Source: Larimichthys crocea (lineage: Eukaryota > Chordata > Actinopteri > Sciaenidae). From it: a DNA stretch of 64,000 nt. The notes below the pieces were generated by a model, which did not search any database, was not told the origin of the DNA, and saw only the letters and a list, made by a program, of their open reading frames with translations. The DNA is taken from positions 5,333,969-5,397,968 of the forward strand of contig NC_040021.1 in NCBI RefSeq assembly GCF_000972845.2, given 5' to 3'. This document shows, piece after piece, positions 1 to 11,399 of the stretch. A program made the position numbers and the translations under genes. The first letter of the stretch is position 1, and every line of letters starts with the position of its first letter.

Positions 1-602
1 TACAAGCAGTTTCCATGGAGATGTATCAACATTCGCTGCAAGACCTGAATGAGAAGAGGCAAGATGCCTCCTACACCTGCCTTTTAGTCGTTTTTTTTTT
101 CTCCATATTGTATCATCAGCAGTGATATATTTTGGTGTATTGCCTGAAACCATGGAAAGGTTAGGATTAGTGCTTGATGTGGAAGGGATTATACCATCTG
201 GCCATCTCACATGGCTGCTTGATGTGTTATCCTAGGTTCGATTTAAACTCACACTTAAAAGGAGAGGGCATTGTCATGAAGTTCTTGTGGCTTATCGAAG
301 ATCCAAGTTTGGATTCTGCAATTCAGCTTAAACATTTCATGTGCAATGTGTGTAGAGATCTATATATATATATTTAGAGATGCCCTGAAGGAATTGTATG
401 TTACAGCTTTAGGAGCCTTTCTATTGTGGGTAAATCAATGCAGTGTGGGAGGCTTCACAGGCTGCTGCACAGTGAGCAGTGATGGACTATAAGCTCCCTA
501 TTTGGCGTTTTCTTCCACTGAACGGCGTAGAGAAGAGACTGGGGCTGTGTCCAGGGTGTGTGCCATCACTACCACATCAGCTGGTGTCTGCCTGCCGAGG
601 AT

Positions 603-606
<4 letters not shown>

Positions 607-645
<39 letters not shown>
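607..645 (+). repeat. (CAG)13 trinucleotide repeat
   Basis: Thirteen uninterrupted CAG units lie between GAGGATAGAG and TGGGAGG. It is a pure, probably length-polymorphic tract. In the minus strand it makes a poly-cysteine frame that is not protein-like. No gene could be assigned to it. Confidence 0.95.
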
Positions 646-646
<1 letters not shown>

Positions 647-1251
647 GGGAGGAAGTGGGCGGATATATCAAAAGGTGAAATGCAGCCTCTGCTGCAAAGC
701 TACGTCCAACTGAATATGATTTTGTCTCAGTTGCAAGGTCTAACACTCCTTCCACTTATATAATGTTCACTGCCGTCTCCGTGTGCATGAGCTGAAACAC
801 ATTACCATTAAAGGGCTGTCTGCTTCTTGCTGTATCTGCAGAACTGCTAGAGTTATAACGCTCTCATTACCAGTCAGATGCTTTGGTTATTTTCGTTTCA
901 GTAGATATATTGATATTTGTTTTTTACCATATCACAATATGAATCGCATTATTGTCAAGTCATGCCAAGTTTTGATAACCTAAACAGATTCCTTTGGGTT
1001 GTGCTCCAAACAAACTAGTTTGTTGTTGTTGCTCAAACATGGTGCTCATTTTCAATTTAGCATGAAGAGAGTGCAGGAAAAAGTTGGTGTATAGATAAAA
1101 GTAATATGCAACAGACTTAAATCTCCACTACAAAGACAAAATACAGCAGCAGAATAAAACCTCAGATCTATGTGGCGTGATGAAGAAACGATTCAATCAG
1201 ACGTAATATTTTCATCATATTTTCTACTTTGTTTTTCACTATCTGAGGTTT

Positions 1252-1698
1252 GATCACTGACAGTACAAAGAACGAGACGTTTTGAAGCTCAAAATCTGTG
1301 GTACTGGCAAAAATTGGCTAAGTCGTGGATCACCGGTGGCCCTGAGGCGTGCTGAATGATGCCTGGGTGCTCAAACAAGCCATCTGTAATGGCACCTACC
1401 TGTCAATCAAAGTGTCAATCAAATTCTGCATAACTTTAAGCCTTAATATAATTTGAACAGTCGAGTTCTATATAAATTCATCCTCAGTACAGTTGTCATG
1501 AACGGGGAAATTAGCTATAAAGACCAAAACTGTTTTTTGTACCAGGCTGTAAACATGTTTATTGGACATTTGAACATGGGGACTTATGGAGACTGACTAG
1601 CTTCTGGAGCCAGCCTCAAGTGGACGTTTGAGGAACTGCAGTTTTTGGCACTTCCGTACAGACTTCACTTCCTGCCCACGGAGGTTACAGCTTGAGCC
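1252..1698 (+). repeat. Interspersed repeat family A, copy 1
   Basis: This stretch shares long near-identical blocks with 3908-4243, 17162-17396 and 37878-38871. Shared blocks include GCCTGGGTGCTCAAACAAGC, ACCTGTCAATCAAAG, GCATAACTTTAAGCC, CAGGCTGTAAACATGTTTAT and a CGGAGGTT end. No protein frame is conserved, so it is probably a non-autonomous element of unknown class. Copy 1 retains the intact target CCTTAATATAATTTGAACAG, which shows the pre-insertion state of the pogo-like element in copy 4. Confidence 0.8.
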
Positions 1699-3907
1699 TG
1701 ACTAGCGGTCATTTACTTACATCACCTTGTTGCACCCCTTTTTACTGTAGCACCTTCAGCTGCTGACAAACTTCTTCGTAATACAGCCATACTAGCGTAA
1801 CGGTAGAGGATGGAGGCACACGTTAATTTACATCTTCTTTTGATTGTCTGGAAATTTGCACTACATTTGGATGGAAACCTATCTATCGAGAGGAGGGGAT
1901 GCAGTAATTGTTTAAATGGAGATAACAGTGCAAACTTTCAGACAGGAAGGATCCTCAAATGCATTTAGGATGTTTTACCATGAAAGGTGAGAAAAGCATT
2001 TGTGTGAAGAATGGAACAAAGTGTGGATTTCTCACTTCCAGAAAGTGAGACAATAAACAAGTGTCTTTTCATATCTACAAAGTCTTCAAGACAGGCAGTT
2101 TACTCCCACAGTCCACAGACTCTAAAACGACCACAGGGTTGAATGTCCGTGACTGTGTCAATGAACAGGCAACCTGTCCAAATGTGTCTAGTGCATGCTG
2201 GGGCAGGAGCTACACTCCTGATGACCCTGAGTAGCAAATAGTGGGTAGAGAAATTACTGGGCATCCCTGAATATTAACATTTTGTCTAAAAAGAAGGGGG
2301 TGCTAAGTGCTCTCACTCCTTTTTTTGGCAGGTTGTTCAAGGCGTGGGCACAACACCGCAGGTATACAGGGATATTCTGTTAATTGGTGTATTTATGGCA
2401 ACAAATTACTGACTGTGACATCGACACAGCTTAACCTGAGTGGGATCTTAAATACAGCTGATGTATGTTATTCTTTAGACAGTTTGAATGTGAGTCATCT
2501 GACAATTTCATAACTGACCTGATTTGTTTGGATGGGAAGTGGACGGTTGCTTTTCTCACTAAGCATCTGTGGTCAGTCTTTATTTCAGCGACCAGGCCAA
2601 GGAAATGATCCGACGAGTAACAACCATTGATTAAGAACGGATGTTTTTCGCTCAGCGGTGATCGATACATTTCAAGGATGTTGTTTTCCAACTGTGATTC
2701 ATGCTCTACAGTTTGGCTGCCTGTTGCTCTGTTCTTCCCCGTGGCTTTAGCTAGCCGTGCATTGGTGTGGAGGAGGAAGGCCTCATTTATTCAAAGTTAT
2801 GCAATCATCTTGGGAAATGCTGGCCAGGCGCAGACTGTAGCGGAGCTTTAACTTAGCAGCCAGCAGCTCACTGGTTTCTCAGAGAGCAGAGCAAGTAGAG
2901 AGGCTTTCCTTACTTACTGATTTCTCCTCTGCACTAGCCTTAATCTCTCCCCCACTCAGCATGTGGCATCTTTGTCAGGAAAAACAGCTTTCCAGGCTGC
3001 ATCAGGTGCTGACAGAAGCACATTTAAGGTAGAGTGGAGTCAGCCTGTTGAGCATGCACCACAATAGCTGTTGCATAAGCTGCGATACAGGAAGGCTCTC
3101 ATCAATGTTTCATGGAGGTGCAATGTGAGCTCCTAAAGAGCCGAGAGGGAGCATTTGCATTCATGGATCATGGAATAAAAATCAATCAAGACAACCCGAC
3201 GCATTTATATTCAGCACGTCACACGGCAGCAAAGATTGTCACATTCCTGCAAAATCTTTCATTGTCGCCAATAGTATATCAATTTATACAGTGTAATTGA
3301 CATTCACACCATGTATTCATGCAATCTTCTCAAGAGTAAATGTAATCTTCTGAAATGTTCCTTTCACCCTAAAATGGAAACAAGCTTGCTTGCTTCTCTG
3401 AAAAGCCTTTCAGGAGCTTAATTCTCTCTTCTCTCTGAAGTCCATCAATCTCCCCCACTCCACATGTCCTCTTCTTTTTCCCCCCTCGCCTCTGGCTTTA
3501 GCTCTCCTCTCATATAATCAGTTCGTATTGTTCGTAGATGTACATGTGCTAAAAGATGCGCATGATTAGTTATTTTAACCTATATTTAGCGAAACAAAGC
3601 TGTCCTTTTACACGGATGTCCTGCTTGTCATTCACGCACTCGGACCTGGAAGCTGCCAAGAGCAACAATCTGTCGGACACTGAGCAGTTTGGGCTCGAGT
3701 GGATGATCAAAGGCACCTCGGCCGGACGCAATGATGGGCGTATTCTTCGCCCCGACTTGTTCTTGCAGGGGTTGAACAGACATTGCAGCAGATTTACAAG
3801 CAGAATCAGTGTTCAAAGATACTGACTGACATAAAAAAGAGAACACAAAAGAACATGGACTAGTTTGAGATGTGCAGACTAGTCCAGTCCAGTTGGCGAC
3901 CATTATT

Positions 3908-4243
3908 CAAACCACTGACTGTATAAAGAATGTACAGCGTATGTGTGACGTCACCAACAGCTTTCCGAAGGTCATGTTGGTAGTCCAACCTCTTCCACCT
4001 ACTGACTAATCAGGCAAGGACGTGGATTATCGGTGGACCTGAATAATGCCTGGGTGCACTAACAAGCCATCGGCAATGGCACCTACCTGTCAATCAAAGT
4101 GGCCACACTGTTAATTATGCATAACTTTAAGCCGGAGATTGACTTGTCCTGTGTCAGCCTTAAGCAGCCGCTACGGTTTCTGAAGTTTTTGGCACCTTCG
4201 CATTGGCTTGATTTCCCAGCCACGGAGGTTCAGCACTCTTCTG
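3908..4243 (+). repeat. Interspersed repeat family A, copy 2
   Basis: This copy begins with a head (ACTGTATAAAGAATGTACAG, then GTGACGTCACCAACAG) also found in copy 3. It continues through the TGCCTGGGTGC and ACCTGTCAATCAAAG blocks and ends at the CACGGAGGTT block. The central CAGGCTGTAAACATG block is missing, so it is internally deleted relative to copy 1. Confidence 0.75.
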
Positions 4244-6806
4244 CTGACTTAAACTGGTGCTATTGTAGAATCAGAAGTAAGAGTTGCGTGGAAACATTAA
4301 AGTCTGTTTAAAAAAAAGCACATTGAAATACTCCATGGAGCACCTCGAGCAGATGAGCTGGAGGCTAAAGGCGCTCCACAGTTGCATCAGCTCATCGTAG
4401 GGATAGTGGGTGGTATTGTCCAAGATAGAGCTGAGGATCTCATCGTGCCTTCTGCTGCTGCCTGCAGGGTATCCAGACTCAGCCCTATGACACTGCTTCT
4501 TTTTAACCCATTTGTTGAGCCCGATGGCATCCACTGCATTCATGTCACCTCCCCCTCACACAGAGAACAGTGCACTGGCCATTATGTGTTAGAAGTTGCA
4601 GAGCAGTCTGTCCGGAAATATTGGTTGACACAAGTCACCCCAGGGAGAAAATCAGAGTGTGTTTGTGTTGTCACACTAACTCCCATAACTTGACTTCACC
4701 ACCTTCATGTCAGCACTACGGATTGGTGGCAGTTGTCATTGGCCTCCTGCTCTGCTACAGGCTCATTTTAGTAACATTCAATACAGATATTTCAATATTC
4801 TCAGGTAAAAAGCATCGATCAGTGACGACAAAGGCTGAAGAAGATCTCAAAATGTGGCTCTAAATCTATTGGGAGCACTTAGTGCAGTATATGGACCCTT
4901 TTCTTTCCTTTCTTTTCCTAAATTGTGTGAACCCCGAATTTGCTGGATGTTATCTATGCACTAAGGGTACAATCAGACAGGTGAATCACCAAGGTCATCG
5001 GGCGGTGTGTGGGTTTGCCGGGGTCGTGTCTATCTGTGCTTAACATAACCTCTGTGAAACAATCAGGAAATAACTTTTTATTTAGCTGATTAACCGACTT
5101 TATCGACCGCAGCGCTCGCTCACTCTCATTCACTGTCTATGTCTCTCACGCCCAAACCATCTGAAAATGAATCTCGTTTCTGTCACTATTTTGCAGTGTA
5201 AATTGAGAACCAGACACAGATTTAGAAGCTGGGTATCAGTTTAGTCCATGAATCCACTTGGAAGGTCTCAGTTTCAGAGACATTTCAGGCCGACTGTGGA
5301 AGCGTTTGACTGATCTGAGCGTCTGATTGGTGGATCGTCGGGCTGCGTTTTTCTAGTTGGATCTGGCTCAACTTCTCCGACGCAGGTTGCTGCGTTTCTT
5401 GTAGACGCCCCCGCACTACCCTCACTCACATGAATGAAAAAAACCTGCATTTTCACCGCAGTGCTGGATCCTGTCTGAATGAACTGTAAAGAGGGTTAAC
5501 ACTAAAGTATTAGTAGATAATTACACTGTAGTCTACTTCTGCTTTACGACGGATTCATAGAATGAAAACATTTTAGCACATTCCTGCTAGTTTATTTTCA
5601 TCTTTGTGTCTCTCTGTGGAAACTGATTCATGTAAAACTGACTCGACTTGAAATGAATTGGTTGACAACTAAAGAGGCCAATCTGGGTTGAAAGATTAGT
5701 CTCTAAACAGCTGATTATGGGATAATCAAACTACCTCGAGAGAGTGTATGTAATCAGAACGCTGGGATGATTGAGAAAATGCAGATCAGGCTGACAGTGA
5801 TACAGACACTACTCTGTGGAAGCAAAACAGATGTTTTGTGCCTCCTGAAAGAGTATTCACCATAATATTCATGTTGCCATGTAGTGATACATGATTGCTG
5901 AATTAGTCTGTTTCCCGCTGGTGTGAACAGGATTGACGGTGTAACATTAGCATCTGCAAACCAAATCTCTATAAACTGTGGCCACATCATCACCTCTGAA
6001 AGTATTTATTTCAGGATCATTGTATCGTAGACTAGTTTCTTTTCTTTTTTCTTTGGTAGGACAGATCAAGGGACAAGGTTCATGCTTGGAAAAGTTTCTC
6101 ATGTCGGATCATAATGACCTTTTGCCAGACTAGTAGAACTAGATAAACAATCATGGTGACAACTTGGTGAAAGTACCTATCAAGCCAAAGTTGGGCCAAC
6201 CAAACCAATGTCATCTGACCTCAGCAAAGCCAATGTAGATATAAAGCCTCTGCAGCTGCGACCTGCATCTCCTGCATCAAAAGGTGCATTAGGTCGGAGA
6301 ATGGTGTGGAAATGTTTCTGATGTAACTCTTGCCCATTTCATTTCATTCAGACTAGTGTGGATAGATGAGCCGACATGGCAGCTGTGTTATAGAGCTAAC
6401 CGATGGCATTCAGATGACGACCGTGTCGCTTGAATAACCAATTTCAGGCTATCAGTAACATCTTGTAAGACTGAAATGATTAAATTTGGAGGGAGGGAAA
6501 AAGCAGATTATTGTTTTGAGAGAAAAATGAATGGGTCTCACACAGGTACTGAAATATTTATACTACCCTCTAACTAGAAAATCAGGGTTTAAAACTGGCG
6601 TTTTTAACGTCTCACTGCAGCTTGATCCAAGCTGATAATGAAAAAAATGATTCTTATTTTTATTGGTTCATCGCTGCATAAGTGAAACGGCATTTAAACA
6701 ATATGTTAATGAACGCACAGGCATAGTGACACATTGATCGCATGTTTCAAAGTACACGTTAAGACTGCGTTATATCACACAAAAGAGCATGGCATGTCTT
6801 TGTATG

Positions 6807-6826
6807 TAGACACACACACACACACT
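6807..6826 (+). repeat. (CA)n microsatellite
   Basis: A short run of about nine CA units. It has no visible relation to a gene feature. Confidence 0.8.
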
Positions 6827-9800
6827 CTATCTCTATGCGCATTCCTTACTATTGTTAGCGTTAATTTGACACATTTTGTTGCCTAAGCAACCAGTCAACG
6901 TCATGTACTTCAATGCGGTGGACTGGAGAGATAAGTAAGAGGGAGAGCTGTGATGGTGGAAATGAGATAAAGAGAGGACGACAGAAGGATGGTGCTATAT
7001 TCGGTGTACAGTAATTATGACTGCAGTCACATACACAAGCGTAAAACCTCTGCTTAATGTCTTATACTGTAGTTAAACCAATATTTGACAAGACAGCGGT
7101 ATAAACCAAAAGACAAGAATAATTACAACCACTTAAGAAAAACGTTGGTACAACAAATCACGCTCATTTTAAAAGGTTAGTGTTTTAAAAGTGTTTTTGT
7201 TGCTCAACTTGGGAGGGATTTCTTGTAAGAGACATTTAAACTCCGTATTATAAGACATATTTAAAGTGATGATCAAATGTGCAAGTCCAAGTTTTGGTTG
7301 GTTGACATTCATTTAAAACTCTACAAAATGGCGCACAGTTTGTAACAGTGCACCAAACACGGCCGCACATAAAATAAATCAAGCTTGAGTGTCTGTGTAT
7401 CATTCTACATACTGTATGTGTCTTTTTTTTTTTTCTGAGGCCGGGATCCACCCCAAACAACCTTGAAAATCCTATTATAGTTCCTGGGTTTTTCAGCAGT
7501 GGTTGCCATGACAACTGTGAATTTTTATTTCTGGCTCCTTTGAAAAAGGGTGTGTGAGATCAGAGATCCCAAATGTTATGTAAGCCGATGTGCACTGTTC
7601 CAGACTGGGGTTTTCCTGCTGCAGAGAACTTAAAGTAATTAATTACAGGGGAATGGCAGACGCCCGAGGCGCTTTAACGTCTTCTCCCGATTTTACCTAC
7701 AGCCTTTATCACATACTGCTGAGATGTAGGCTCTGATTGTCATGCAGGGAGCTGAGCGCGATGACTGATGCTTTTAGTGACACTGCTCAATATGACACAT
7801 TTTTGTTGAAATGTTGTTTGTTTAAGACGTCTTCTTGCATATTGATCGGAACAGAAATCATTATCAAGATTTGTGTTTGAGTCACAGAGGGAGGAAGATA
7901 ATAAATACCGGTCGTGCATTTGACAGCGGTAAATGTTTTAAAAAAAAAAAGAGAGATGAAAAATAGAGCTGGAGGATAAAGAATGCACTTTAATGGGATT
8001 GTAGGACAAACTGGCAACTGTGACATCAAGTTAGGATTCGAATAAGAGATAATCACTGTTGGATAAAGGCATTTGATTCAAGTACTGCAAAACATGATTT
8101 GCGCCTGATTTCCCAACTTCAACATAATCTAATTATAGAAATGCTTGTCAAAAATATGAATGTGGTTTTTGGAGGTAATCTTTCCTTCAAACTGGAAACC
8201 TCTGTTGGATCCTGTGTGCAGCATTTAGCAAGGCCAAAATCCACCGGACACGGATGTGTGACGCATTCTGTGTGCACCACCGGAGCTAATCGCGGCCGTT
8301 ATAGTCAGTGTTTCAGCCCCAGGAGCGGGTCTCCACTTAGCTCCCTCAAGAATGCGTGGCCAGAGATAGAGACGGTTTTTAGATTGTCTGTTCAGGGCTA
8401 CTGTAGAAACATGGTGGTTCAACAGTGCACACTTATTCTACGGCAAAAAGAACAAAAAAAAAAACATAATGATTCTTATTTTCAGAAGATAATTATTGTA
8501 TATTATATTCCATTTCTGTCACATTCTGTGAATAGAGCCACCTAAATCATTCTAAATTCACACTGGACCTTTAAGAATAATGTCAGAAAATTGGTTAATT
8601 TCATAAACACAGTATGTGCAGTGCAATCTTCAATAAACGCGGCGGAAATGAAAATTAGAGATATTTTCCTCGGATTCAAACACGACACAGCAAAGAGCTT
8701 ACTTATAGCCATTAGTAGTTTGAGTTTCAGAGCATTACCAATGAGGTACTACCGCCTGCAGGCACAAAGAATTGACTCATATTCCGGTCCTCTGCTGCAT
8801 GCAGACACTGTGTATCAAAGCTGTATGTCTAGCAGCTCTGGTGTTCATTTAGCACAGATTGTAGTGCCCACAGTATTGATCAGAGACATTGGACAATGGT
8901 ACTCCCATTCTGTAGAACTATACACATGCAAACATAATAACACGGTGAGTGGAAGGGAACGGCCTTGATATGAGTCTTTGCATTATTCTGTTCTATTATT
9001 GAGTAAAATAAATGTTGGATATAATAAACTCTGAGTTTAGTATGTGCATATCGTTACACATCGTAACATATCGCGCCTCTCTCTGGAACTTTTTAACCCC
9101 TCGTGTATAAGATATTAAATTCACTCATCTCAAAGTCTCTTTGAAGTTGCACAACATGTGTTGCCCTTTGTAATCCCCGCCCAGCGATGAGTACCCAGCT
9201 CTTCTTAAAATAATTAGACATATAGCCGATAACGGGTCCACCACTGCAGGGGTTGAGGAATAACACTTCTATAGTAGATTCCAGGTGAGCAAGCTTAATT
9301 GGTTGAGAGAATCAATCGCTACTTACAAGATTGATGTGGGGTTTTTCTTCTTAAAGAGTTGGCCTAATGATTGCGACTAGTCGGCACAGTGTTTGCAGGT
9401 GAAACTCCCAATGTTCAATAGGTTTCCTGCTGCTTTGCTGCCAAAACATGGTCATAGTCATACTGTCTACTTGTTTTTGTCAACTCGTTCCTGTTCCTCT
9501 TTGTTATCGACAATCAACCGTCAAGTCTTCTCTTTATTCGCTGATACAGAAACTAAACTGTCTGCAGAAACAATAAAGATTCAAGATTTTTTTAGGTCAT
9601 CATAGCTTGTAGGAGAAAACCAGTCATCTATCACAAATTATACATTAGAAGTGAACTCTCTTTCATTGAGCTTTAAAACCTCCGGGCTGCTTTGAGGGCA
9701 GAAGTAGAACTACTTCTTTTTAGATGAGATCTGAGAATATATGTATGTGTGTGTGTGTGTGCTTCCAATGCTGTATTAGAAGTACTGTAGCGATTGTGAT

Positions 9801-10245
9801 CATGTTTTTTATACTGCAGGTTAACCCACTTCATTAGAAAGGTTAACAACGTCAGTTACAGTAACTACGAAGCTCTGTGATTAGGGATTGCCATTCTTAG
9901 TTAGAAATCGTGATAACTTCACAGTGAACTGTAATAAATTCTCATTCGTTTAAAGAGTGTTCACTTGGATTATAGGTCCATACTCTGATGTGAACAGCGT
10001 ATGATAATGACAAATGATATATTTACACATTTCTGTACACGCATATAAAATGCCAGTGTTTCTGAGATAGTCTCCAGTAGGGGAATATCTGTCATGTTCT
10101 TGCTTGTAATTGTAAGGAGAACCACAACTGCAATTTCATCTTATGGGGATTTGTACTGGAAAAGGTTGTTCAGAGTAATTCTCTCTCAAACTTTCATGAA
10201 TCTCATTCCTCTCTTTTCTTCTTTCTTCCCTCTTCTCTGAAACAG

Positions 10246-10316
10246 ACCAGAAGTTTTCACCTTGGTCTCCGTCTCGAAAGTTCAATGAAGGCAGACGCCC
10301 CCCTCCAGCCAGGAAC
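10246..10316 (+). other. dlgap2: Open in-frame stretch upstream of MKGL: 5' UTR or N-terminal extension
   Basis: Between the acceptor and the ATG there are 23 codons plus two bases without a stop. They read as Ser/Pro/Arg-rich sequence including [12 protein letters not shown] and RRPPPARN. From memory, the long human DLGAP2 isoform has a similar segment (a W-S-P then F-N-E pattern) directly before MKGL. That suggests translation can start in an upstream exon ending in phase 1. No such exon was found in the window. Confidence 0.55.
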
Positions 10317-11399
10317 ATGAAGGGCTTATCGGGCAGCCGGTCCCAGCACCAGATCCCTTTACCCTATGGCTTGGACTATGACCCCCATGTCCATGACCTC
10401 CACACTCACCATGGCTCTGACTCCCGCCACCCGTCCTACCTGCTCAGCCCCACGGAGAGCTGCCCCGTGGACTTCCACCACCGCTACTCGCCGCGCAGCT
10501 CCATCCACTCTGACTGTATGATGATGTCCCCTGTCATGATGCCCCCAGCTGCTGCGTCTGACCACATCTCCAGCAGCACCTTCCCCAGAATGCACTACAG
10601 CTCTCAGTATTATGACTCAGCAACACGGGAAGACTGCGCTGCCATCACAGCTTCTGCCACCTCCCCAGCTGTCACTGCTGCTGCAGCCGCCGCGGCCGCC
10701 TCCTCCCATCTCGCCGGCACCAAGAGCAACCGCCTTCCTGCTAACCTATTAGACCAGTTTGAGAAACAACTGCCACTACACCGCGACGGCTTTCACACGT
10801 TACAGTACCAGCGCACCTCCACCACCACTGAGCAACGCAGCGAGAGCCCTGGCCGCATCAGACACCTAGTTCATTCTGTCCAGAAGCTCTTCACCAAATC
10901 CCACTCCCTGGAGGGATCATCCAAGATGAACGGCACAAAAGGTGATATTGGAGGTGGAGGGGGAACAGGTTATCACCATCACGGCCACCACTCCACCAAA
11001 CACGGTAGCAAGAGGAGCAAGAGCAAAGAACGCAAGCACCGCTCCGGCGGCTGGTGGAGCTCCGACGACAACCTAGATAGCGACAGCACCTACCGCACAC
11101 CCAGCGTCATGTCGCGGCACCACGGGGAACATGTCAGCCACTGCTACCCAGATCCCATGCACAGCCACCACTTTGGAGACCTGTCACTTAAGACCTCTAA
11201 GAGTAACAATGATGTCAAGTGCTCGGCCTGTGAGAGCATGGCCATGGCGCCCGAGGGCAAATTCATGAAGAGGAGCTCCTGGTCGACACTGACGGTCAGC
11301 CAGGCCAAGGAGGCCTACAGGAAATCATCGCTTAATCTAGAGAAACCCATGATGCACACAGACCTCAAGCCTTCATCGCGGACATGTCACTACCTGCAG
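10246..11399 (+). CDS. dlgap2: dlgap2 exon E2 (residues 1-361, start codon at 10317)
   Basis: The acceptor is CTGAAACAG/AC and the donor CTGCAG/GTGAGT (phase 0). The MKGLSGSR start is the family's conserved initiator. Landmarks are YLLSP (41-45), an SSTFPRMHY block (86-94), an eight-alanine run (121-128) and [20 protein letters not shown] (138-157). After these come [20 protein letters not shown] (174-193), a His/Gly stretch followed by basic [11 protein letters not shown] (217-242), [16 protein letters not shown] (245-260), and the [10 protein letters not shown] and [15 protein letters not shown] blocks near 296-334. The poly-Ala run is coded by mixed GCN codons. The frame is open for 23 codons before the ATG, so a longer N-terminus is possible. 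This exon supplies the N-terminal scaffold region before the GK-binding repeats. Confidence 0.93.

Larger units (their letters stand above)
1..10245. other. Upstream intron or 5' flank of the dlgap2-like gene
   Basis: No coding exon could be supported in this stretch; the small open frames are short, unrelated to each other and lack protein-like composition. It holds a (CAG)13 tract, two copies of an interspersed repeat (about 1252-1698 and 3908-4243), a short CA repeat near 6810-6826, a TG repeat near 9748-9761 and A/T homopolymers. Since E2 starts with a splice acceptor (10245) whose reading frame is open across the boundary, at least one earlier exon must exist. I could not find it here, so it is probably short, non-coding or outside the window. 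Confidence 0.6.

Noticed and set aside
498..755. Minus-strand frame with 13 consecutive cysteines
   Set aside because: It is simply the CAG repeat read on the other strand, with no protein-like context.
4271..4863. Overlapping frames of about 90-103 codons on both strands as a gene
   Set aside because: No start or splice context, no recognised domain, and part of the region borders repeat family A.
5274..5456. Possible repeat or small gene in a locally GC-richer stretch
   Set aside because: No second copy in the window and no recognisable protein or RNA feature.
8099..8545. 148-codon open frame
   Set aside because: No family features, poor splice context, composition like random AT-rich intron; no matching exon phase to E2 could be shown.
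8553..8575. Second TTAA MITE near the CACACTGGACCTTTAA sequence
   Set aside because: Only one end is present; no matching left end or TTAA partner was found nearby.
10359..11100. Minus-strand frames opposite E2
   Set aside because: Shadows of the GC-rich E2 coding sequence.
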